DNA of 64,000 nucleotides from Oreohelix idahoensis (Eukaryota > Mollusca > Gastropoda > Stylommatophora > Oreohelicidae), in contig JAMPIV010008099.1 in the NCBI GenBank assembly GCA_024509875.1, forward strand, positions 121,711 to 185,710, in the 5' to 3' direction. The translations under genes were made by a program, and so were the position numbers. Positions 57,206 to 64,000 of this stretch are shown in pieces. A model generated the notes under the pieces. The model was not told the origin of the DNA and did no database searches. It saw nothing but the letters and a program-made list of their open reading frames with translations. Within the stretch, counting starts at the first letter, position 1. The number at the start of each line of letters is the position of its first letter.

Positions 57206-57831
57206 AATCTGGCGACTATTGTTGTAAAAGTCAGAAAACTTTTTTTAAGGGTTAATTTTTTTCAGGAGTAGCTCTTTAATCTGAGATAAGAAGCTACAGA
57301 TAGTCAGTTACTAGCTTGCATTTGTACCAAGGGAGGGTATTCATTCGGATGATAGTAACCAATCCTCTCAATAGCTAAGTACTGACAGAAGTTGGAAACG
57401 AATTTGTATTATGATTTTAGGATGTTGTTGACTCCGTTTTATCGTTGAGTTCAGTTTATACCGGTGAAGAGGTAGCTTAAAACGCGAATGGTTAAAATGA
57501 ACGAATGTCAACAATATTCTTCAAACGAACTTCAACAAGTAGTATTGAACTGGGTGAACTGGGCAAGTACTGGCAGTACAGAAGTCGGTGGTGACTGTAC
57601 ATAGATTTTATTCAACACAGCACATACGGAGTGGACAAGACTAACATCGTCACAGGCGCAGAAATCATACGTCAACATGTTGATAATTACTTTTAAAGTT
57701 CCTGAAGATTCTCTACTAATAAAGTCCTCTGACTCAAGTGACTGAGGATCACAAAACTGTTACCATATACTATTCCGCTCATTCAAGTCCATTGACCTTC
57801 CTTCAAGGACGTACATCATGGTAACGTATTC
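57206..57831. other. non-coding DNA between LTR-like segments
   Basis: No gene recognised. TGTAAAAG at 57223 could be the outer end of element 3's 3' LTR (compare TGTAAAG, the reverse complement of element 1's LTR end), but no target duplication can be checked inside the window. Confidence 0.3.
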
Positions 57832-58545
57832 ATAATAATAATAAATTCTTTAAGCGCCAAACACGGCGCATAAGGCAGAAACCAGTGCTCTCCAGGTTGT
57901 TCGTTGTGACGCCACTCCTCTTAGCTCTTGCACATTATTTAGGCCCAACGTTCTTCCTTCTCTTATTATTGTTCTTCTGAGTGTTTCTTTTGGTCTTCCT
58001 TTTTTCCGCTTACCCTCAGGAACCCAAGTGAGCGCCTGTAGTGGTATTCTGTTGTTTTGCATTCGTAGGACATGACCGATATATGACCATCGTCTTTTCC
58101 TTATATAGTCGGAGACATATTTCTGCCTAGAGTCTTCTCTTATTTGTCGATTAGTCTTGAATTCTTTCCAACTGATGTTCATGAGTTTTCTAAGACATTT
58201 GTTCTCGAATGTATTCAGCTTGTTCTCCAATGATTTTGTTATTTTCCAACTCTCACAGCCGTATGTTAACACTGAGATAACATTTGAATTAAACAGACGA
58301 AGCTTGGTATGTATATTCAATGATCGTAATTTCCAAATGTTAGATAATCTATTGAAGGCGCTAGCTGCCAAAGCAATTCTAGTATGGATTTCTCTTGTTG
58401 TGTCACCATCCTGAGTCATTTTACTGCCTAAATAATTGAAACTTTCAACTTTCTGTAGTTTTTCCCCGTTCAAGATGATATCAAAGGTCTCGTTAGAAAA
58501 GTTCATAGCTTCATACTCCAGGATAAAATTCTTCCATATCATACT
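57832..58545 (-). mobile_element. 5'-truncated LINE, nearly intact post-RT region
   Basis: A 230-codon minus-strand frame reads Phe-Asn-Tyr-Leu-Gly-Ser-Lys-Met, Glu-Ile-His-Thr-Arg-Ile, Leu-Thr-Tyr-Gly-Cys-Glu-Ser-Trp, Cys-Leu-Arg-Lys-Leu-Met, Arg-Arg-Trp-Ser-Tyr-Ile-Gly-His-Val-Leu-Arg-Met and Gly-Arg-Pro-Lys-Glu-Thr, then ends Trp-Arg-Ala-Leu-Val-Ser-Ala-Leu-Cys. This is the full region after the RT of a LINE ORF2, open throughout, followed by an (ATT)n-like tail at 57832-57845. The endonuclease and RT are missing. It is the least decayed LINE piece here. Confidence 0.85.
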
Positions 58546-59202
58546 TCATAATCCCAGACTTTCTCCATACATCCCGTTATATATAGTATATAGTTTTCAA
58601 ACAAAGTCATACATGATAATACGAACAGGTTAGAGATTCCAGTTGACTAACCTCTCCCATTCTATGCCACGCTTCTGGCATTGTAGTAACAGCATATTAA
58701 ACATGTGAAGCATTTAAATTCATTAACTTGATTTCTTGTAGGTATTCTCCCTCTACGAAAAGATTCAAAGGCTATCGACTCCGTGTGTCCAATTCTAGGA
58801 ATGTCATCTACGATGAATTCCCGCTAGACCATTAATAGGAGCGGCCTGATACTTTAATGTACATAAATAAACATGCCATAAGAAATGGGGCGACACTTAC
58901 TTTATACTTCCACTATTGACTTCGCCATGAAGATCAATAGATACGAATACAACTGATGGCTACTTCACATTTGCCAAGAATCAAAGGATAACACAGCGGA
59001 CATAAATATGGTCCGAGCTGCCCCTTACATGACGTCAGAAACTACTCAACTAGGTTACACGTGCGTCCAAAGCAACTCACACAGCATTGTGCACGTCAGT
59101 GCGTGAATCAATCGAACGCACAAATAATATAACTATATAAAACTGGTGCGTACATTTGGCAGGACCGAAGACTACCCCCGTAGGTAATAAATGTACGTAA
59201 CA
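58546..59202 (-). repeat. putative 3' LTR start of element 3
   Basis: On the minus strand the stretch starts TGTTACGTACATTTATTACC right after a purine-rich tract, and has TATATAGTTATATTA about 60 bases in, a possible promoter. The LINE at 57832-58545 interrupts it. The outer end is uncertain (candidates 57223 or 53901), as the other LTR copy lies outside the window. Confidence 0.5.
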
Positions 59203-59225
59203 GCTCCCTTATCACCTCCCCTTAA
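59203..59225 (-). promoter_or_regulatory. polypurine tract of element 3
   Basis: On the minus strand AAGGGGAGGTGATAAGGGAG runs up to the TGTTACG LTR start. Confidence 0.7.
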
Positions 59226-60196
59226 AAAAATTAATTCTATTAATTTTTTTCGAACTAATTACTCGAGAGAGGTGAGTCAAAACTACAACAAGATTTATGA
59301 CATGCATAAAATTATATCATATTAAGAAAAGAATATTAAATGAAAACAATATAACTAAATGATAGTATGCATTAAAGCACACATCCACCATCGACCTACT
59401 TTGGAACGATGTGGTAATATTCGAAGTAAAAAGAAGTTGAAAATGAAAATGAAATAAACCATAAAAAAAAAGATGATAATAAAATTCAACAAAATTGTTT
59501 TAAAAGAAATTTGAAACATATGATTTCAAAAATGAAAATGAACAGCAACACTGATGATGATCAATGATAAAAGAATCAATAAAACAGAAAATTTTAAAAT
59601 ACAACATGCAAAATGAAACAAAGCATAATTAAACACTTTAAGAAGCAACGCACTTACTATTTCCTAACACTAGTAAGTTTGACTAGTTATCTAAAAGTGA
59701 GATATCATGTAGTGGGATACGTGAATACACGTATTGCGAAACACTAATAAAGTTAGTAGATGTGTGATTTATAATCAATCAAATTGATTAAATTGAATTA
59801 TACTAATTAGTAGTACTTAATTTATGAACAAATAACTAATTACTAATTTATTCTAAGTGATTTCAATTTCACTCATTGTTAATATTCTTTTAGAACTAGT
59901 TAAATCGACAAGAATATGTTCTAAATGTACCATGCCTGAAATAAGTTTACGAACACGATATGTAGTGTAATCTGTTCCATAACAATAGTGAATGTCTATT
60001 TGTCACTCTTACCAATGTTTCCATACTAAAAAAAAATGTTACTTTAATATCACTGTTCCCGTTCTAACAAAACGTTACTTCACAAGAAATAATGTTATAA
60101 TCCATACGTAAGTATATTCTGAAAGTTATATATATACGAATACTGCAGAACTACACATAGTCTCCACAGATGTATAATCAGTGACCATGTACAAAG

Positions 60197-63100
60197 TTAT
60201 TCATGTTTCTGTGAGGACGTTTCACCATCTGGAAGTGGTTTAATTTCGACATGTTCACTAGGGCATCTTGAAAGACAGTCTGCAAACACATTCTGTACTC
60301 CAGGAATAGCTCGTATCTCAAAATGGAACGGTTGAAGCGCAATAGCGTAACGCGCTGACTTTGATGACTTCACGTTCCCTGTGTTCAGTGCTGTAAGAGC
60401 TTTCTGGTCGGATTCCACCACAAAGTGTGATCCGAGGAGATAACGATCCAGTTTTGTGATTGACCAGACAAGAGCGAGGAGCTCTTTATCCAGAACGGAA
60501 TACTTCATCTCGCTCGTCGTAAGCTTTCTGGATACGTACATAACCGGAAATAAGGTGCCTCCGTATTCCTGCATCAAAACTGCCGCGATAGCGTAGGAAG
60601 AAGCATCACTGCGAAGAACAAAGGTGAGATCTTTGTTAGGCAACCTTAAAAAAGGCTTATTTGAAAAAAATTGTTTTATATAATCTAAAGCCGTTTGATG
60701 ATCCTGCGACCACTTTATTACATTAGATGTGCCTTTCTTCAGTAACGAAGAAAGAGGTGCAGTTATAGTAGACAAATGAGGGATGAATTTAGAATAGAAC
60801 TGTATTAGTCCTAAGAGCGACCTCACTTGTTTTTTTGTCTTAGGTGCTGAGATGTTTAAAATTTTAGAGACGTTACTGTCTTCTGTATACATTAAACCGC
60901 GACCTATACGGTGACCAAGAAATGAGATGTCATGAAAACCGACAAAAGCCTTTGAAGGTTTCGCTGTTAAGTTATAATCCCGTAAGGTAGAAAGTAAAGA
61001 TTTTAAACCCTGAATATGTTCATCCCAAGAGTCACTGAAAAGACAGATGTCATCTATATAAGTAATGACATCGGGACGATGAGACAATATGCGGCGCATC
61101 ATGCGTACAAAGGTAGCTGGCGCATTCATTAGACCGAATGGCATAAAATTCCATTGAAAAAGACCCCGTGGCGTCGAGAAAGCGGTGAATGGCTTTGCTT
61201 TAGGGGTTAATGGCACTTGCCAATAACCCTTTGAAAGGTCAAATTTCGAAAAGAATGTGGCATGAGATAATTTCTCTAATAAGTCGTCTAAAAGAGGTAA
61301 TGGTTCCGCATCGAATTTTGTAACTTTGTTTAATTTCCTGTAATCTACGCAAAGACGTATATTGTTGTCCTTCTTCCTAATGATTACCATAGAAGAAGAA
61401 TATGGTGATGAAGATGGTTCAATTATATTTAATTGAAGCATCTCATCCAATTCCTTATCAACCTTATCACGAAAGTGTAAAGGAATAGGATATGGGCGAA
61501 CTCGAATCGGTGTATCGTCAGTCAGAATAATGTCATGTTGGATGACTGACGTATGACCTGGGATGTCAGTGAGGACATCCTCATACGTGTGTAGAATATT
61601 AGAGACTTGCTGACGTTGATCATCAGTAAGAGTAGATGAGATAGTAACATCATTCCATTTCTCAGTGGAATGGAGTGGTACAACTGGTATTGGTAGTTGT
61701 ACATCATCGAAAGAAGATTCCTCTTCTTGGATGACTGACAAACTAGAATAGTGTTGAATAGGAGGTGTAGGATCGTCAGTTGCTTGGAACACTGATTGTA
61801 GATAATCAGGACGTGAGTAATATTCCTTCAACATATTAATGTGGAAGGTTTTATGTTTACCATTAACATCAACGATGTAGTCGACATCGGATATTCTTGA
61901 GATGATCCTGAAAGGACCTCTCCAGGTAATTAAAAGACGATTATTATGCGCAGGGAGTAATACAAAAGCTTCATCACCAGGTATGAGCTGGCGAAGACGT
62001 CTATACTTGTTTGCAAATAGACGAGCTTTTTCTTTGGCTTGTTCGGATGATGCAGTAGCTAGTCTACAAGCATCTATGATTCTCTTTCTCAGAGAGATCA
62101 CATACTCATAAGAGGATTGAGTTTCCTCTTCAATATTCTCGTCAACCAATAAGTCGTGGATTAACGACATCGGACCGCGTGGTTGCATGCCGAAAACAAG
62201 TTGAAATGGAGAAAACCCCGTTGCTTGATTTTGTACTTCGCGATACGCAAAGAGACAAGCGGGTAGGACCCGATCCCAGTCTTGGGGATGGTCTTGAGTC
62301 ATCTTACCCAACAACTGCTTGAGTGTCCTATTTAGACGCTCAATTAACCCATTTGACATCGGATGATAAATAGAACTTAGAGATCTGTCTATACCTAATG
62401 TCTTCATAACTTGAGACATGGATTCAGAAATGAACTGAACCCCATGATCCGACAAGATTTTCCGTGGAAAACCAATGCGTGAGAAGATTAACATCAATGC
62501 CTCTGCTACACTGGCAGATGAAGTGTTCTTGAGAGGGATGGCTTCAGGCCAGCGAGTGCACATATCAATGCACGTAAGAATATGCGTATGCCCTCTAGCA
62601 GATGGTAGCATAGGACCAATAATGTCTATAGCCATTTTATCAAATGGTCTAATCGGGATGTCCGCAGCTTGAATAGGAGCCGCATGAAATGGACCCCGTA
62701 CCTTAACTTCTTGACATATCAAACAGGACCGACAATAGAGAGTGATGTCCTTATGGACGCCTGGCCAGTAGAATGCCGAAAGCACTCTGGATTTGGTACG
62801 CGAAAAACCCATATGGCCCGCACATTGCGAGTCATGCGCATGTCGTAATATACGAGATCTCATACAGGATGGGACTATAATCTGAGAACATAAGGATGAA
62901 TCCTTTTCTCGTATTACTCTAACCAAAATCCCATTTTTAAGTATAAAATCATGTCTAGATTTTGCAAGTTTGTTGCTGGTATTATTTTTGTTCACATACT
63001 GAAAAATTTTTTTTAATGAATCATCATTCTTTTGCAATGTTGCAAACAACTCCCGTGAAATAGGAGCATCATCATCACAAGTGGTATGAACTGTAGGTTC

Positions 63101-64000
63101 CATAGGTGTATCATGCGACATATTAGTAGCTTGCGCTCTAGTCACTACTGCATTTGCAGTTTGAATATGTCGCTCTTCCCATTCAGCAATTTGCTGTGGT
63201 GTACACTCTTTAATACCATGTATGCGACCAAGTATTAAATCACAAATTGGATTCGGAAGGAGACAAGCTTGAATCTTTCCTGAAAAAAATGGTGTATTAA
63301 GATCAATAATAGCAGTGGCAAATGTTTCAATTGTGCCACCAAACGTTACACATTTGACAACCCGGCCCGTGGCACAACTTGGGTTGATCAGCGAAGTCCG
63401 GACGCCGACTGTGCTGCAACCTGAGTCAAATAGGAGAGAGCATGAAATATTGTTGACAAATCCCTTGTTAAACTTAAGAGAGCCCTGTCCCTGGTGTACT
63501 GACGCAGCAGTGGCCGTACAGACTGCAGGTAGACTAGGCAAGGTATGTCCGCAACGCAGCGTCGTGATCGCCCTGGGCTGGAAAAGAGTAGAGCATTCTG
63601 AACAATCTTTGACTTGGGTACAATCAAGAGAACAACACATAGCATTATGAGTTTCAGCTCCTTTACCCTGTTCAATGTTAGCCTGTGTATCACTAAAAGC
63701 GACATTAGAATGTCTATTCGTATTACTCAACGATCTATCTCGTCGACGCGATCGATTTTGATTTTTGTCATTAAAATTGCCATAATTGTAGTTTCTGCTA
63801 GAGTTAAAATTTGGATGAGTCCGATAATTTGTATAATTATCGTTATGATGTTGGTAAAATGGTTTATTTCCAAAAAATTGTTTGTTTTGCGGACCCTGAG
63901 ATCTTGATCTCCAGTTTTGTTTATTATAATGTCCTTGATTATTTTTAAAATTATTGTTACCAAAATCTCGCGATCTGTGAGCCTGGTTCCAAGAAACATT
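60197..64000 (-). CDS. element 3 gag-pol polyprotein, PR-INT-RT-RH order (5' partial)
   Basis: The frame is open from the window edge to a stop at 60197, 1267 codons visible. A nominal start at 63730 is a TTG inside the ORF, not a real start; upstream the frame continues through an Asn/Gln/Tyr/Phe-rich gag tail to 64000. In order: that basic tail, Cys-Ser-x-Cys ... Cys-Gly-His (about 63530-63620), protease Asp-Ser-Gly at 63419-63427, integrase HHCC (about 62700-62830) and first catalytic Asp near 62625, Ser-Asp-His-Gly and Ile-Glu-Arg-Leu-Asn further on, a Gly-Pro-Phe module near 61910, RT Tyr-Ile-Asp-Asp at 61049-61060, RNase H Asp near 60610. No stop or frameshift seen. Same lineage as element 1. 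Confidence 0.93.
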   Translation of the reverse strand, partial: NVSWNQAHRSRDFGNNNFKNNQGHYNKQNWRSRSQGPQNKQFFGNKPFYQHHNDNYTNYRTHPNFNSSRNYNYGNFNDKNQNRSRRRDRSLSNTNRHSNVAFSDTQANIEQGKGAETHNAMCCSLDCTQVKDCSECSTLFQPRAITTLRCGHTLPSLPAVCTATAASVHQGQGSLKFNKGFVNNISCSLLFDSGCSTVGVRTSLINPSCATGRVVKCVTFGGTIETFATAIIDLNTPFFSGKIQACLLPNPICDLILGRIHGIKECTPQQIAEWEERHIQTANAVVTRAQATNMSHDTPMEPTVHTTCDDDAPISRELFATLQKNDDSLKKIFQYVNKNNTSNKLAKSRHDFILKNGILVRVIREKDSSLCSQIIVPSCMRSRILRHAHDSQCAGHMGFSRTKSRVLSAFYWPGVHKDITLYCRSCLICQEVKVRGPFHAAPIQAADIPIRPFDKMAIDIIGPMLPSARGHTHILTCIDMCTRWPEAIPLKNTSSASVAEALMLIFSRIGFPRKILSDHGVQFISESMSQVMKTLGIDRSLSSIYHPMSNGLIERLNRTLKQLLGKMTQDHPQDWDRVLPACLFAYREVQNQATGFSPFQLVFGMQPRGPMSLIHDLLVDENIEEETQSSYEYVISLRKRIIDACRLATASSEQAKEKARLFANKYRRLRQLIPGDEAFVLLPAHNNRLLITWRGPFRIISRISDVDYIVDVNGKHKTFHINMLKEYYSRPDYLQSVFQATDDPTPPIQHYSSLSVIQEEESSFDDVQLPIPVVPLHSTEKWNDVTISSTLTDDQRQQVSNILHTYEDVLTDIPGHTSVIQHDIILTDDTPIRVRPYPIPLHFRDKVDKELDEMLQLNIIEPSSSPYSSSMVIIRKKDNNIRLCVDYRKLNKVTKFDAEPLPLLDDLLEKLSHATFFSKFDLSKGYWQVPLTPKAKPFTAFSTPRGLFQWNFMPFGLMNAPATFVRMMRRILSHRPDVITYIDDICLFSDSWDEHIQGLKSLLSTLRDYNLTAKPSKAFVGFHDISFLGHRIGRGLMYTEDSNVSKILNISAPKTKKQVRSLLGLIQFYSKFIPHLSTITAPLSSLLKKGTSNVIKWSQDHQTALDYIKQFFSNKPFLRLPNKDLTFVLRSDASSYAIAAVLMQEYGGTLFPVMYVSRKLTTSEMKYSVLDKELLALVWSITKLDRYLLGSHFVVESDQKALTALNTGNVKSSKSARYAIALQPFHFEIRAIPGVQNVFADCLSRCPSEHVEIKPLPDGETSSQKHE

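Larger units (their letters stand above)
59203..64000 (-). mobile_element. element 3: Gmr1-like LTR retrotransposon, runs off the window
   Basis: Minus strand. 3' leader of about 970 AT-rich bases (59226-60196), gag-pol ORF from 60197 to beyond 64000. Pol is closely related to element 1 (shared Lys-Lys-Asp-Asn-Asn-Ile-Arg-Leu-Cys-Val-Asp-Tyr block) but clearly a separate family by sequence and LTR start. Gag N terminus, leader and 5' LTR lie outside. Confidence 0.9.

Noticed and set aside
63730..63730. Start of element 3's ORF at 63730
   Set aside because: The codon there is TTG and the frame remains open up to 64000 with gag-like composition, so the true start is outside the window.

Overview
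This window looks like nuclear DNA of an invertebrate animal, most likely a mollusc or a similar marine lophotrochozoan. That is inference from the mix seen: AT-rich sequence, a metazoan Golgi glycosyltransferase, tRNA-derived SINEs with a shared core, many 5'-truncated LINE fragments, a Tc1/mariner-type non-autonomous element, long (TA)n tracts, and Ty3/gypsy-like LTR retrotransposons of the Gmr1-like type. There is no prokaryotic or organellar signature. The only host protein-coding gene I can support is a beta-1,6-N-acetylglucosaminyltransferase (GCNT/Branch family), present as two nearly identical intact copies. Almost everything else is repeat DNA.

Layout. 1-4.3 kb: non-coding DNA, simple repeats and broken LINEs, one with a nested SINE. 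4.3-10.2 kb: a minisatellite with related 25-bp and 35-bp units, split by a 2.4-kb solo LTR with a perfect 5-bp target duplication, ending in a 33-base C tract. 10.2-12.7 kb: SINE pieces, a 42-bp repeat, a long TA tract and a 680-bp Tc1-like element carrying a very small retroposon. 12.65-25.4 kb: a direct tandem duplication of a ~6.39-kb unit, each with one GCNT gene. 25.4-32.3 kb: LINE and SINE fragments, several with internal tandem expansions, plus compound microsatellites.

32.3-42.1 kb: a complete young LTR retrotransposon (element 1) with 1.5-kb LTRs, target duplication GAGTT, primer binding site, leader repeats and one uninterrupted 1659-codon gag-pol ORF. 42.1-45.9 kb: LINE pieces, an intact tRNA-derived SINE with a 15-bp target duplication, and a ~50-bp tandem array. 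45.9-53.9 kb: element 2 on the minus strand, of the same family as the solo LTR; its gag start lies in a different frame from the rest, with an A AAA AAG heptamer at the junction, and its 5' LTR is cut at 53900. 53.9-59.2 kb: LTR-like sequence of unresolved limits with a ~190-bp repeat and a LINE fragment. 59.2-64 kb: element 3 on the minus strand, running off the right edge.

The main biological point is that all three long retrotransposon ORFs have the order protease, integrase, reverse transcriptase, RNase H. Integrase therefore lies before reverse transcriptase, as in Ty1/copia, although every domain is Ty3/gypsy-like. This is the arrangement described for Gmr1-like elements. Elements 1 and 3 form one lineage (DSG protease, basic Asn/Arg/Tyr-rich gag tail, a C-x2-C...C-G-H motif before protease). 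Element 2 is another lineage (DTG protease, CCHC knuckle, a capsid region resembling SCAN domains).
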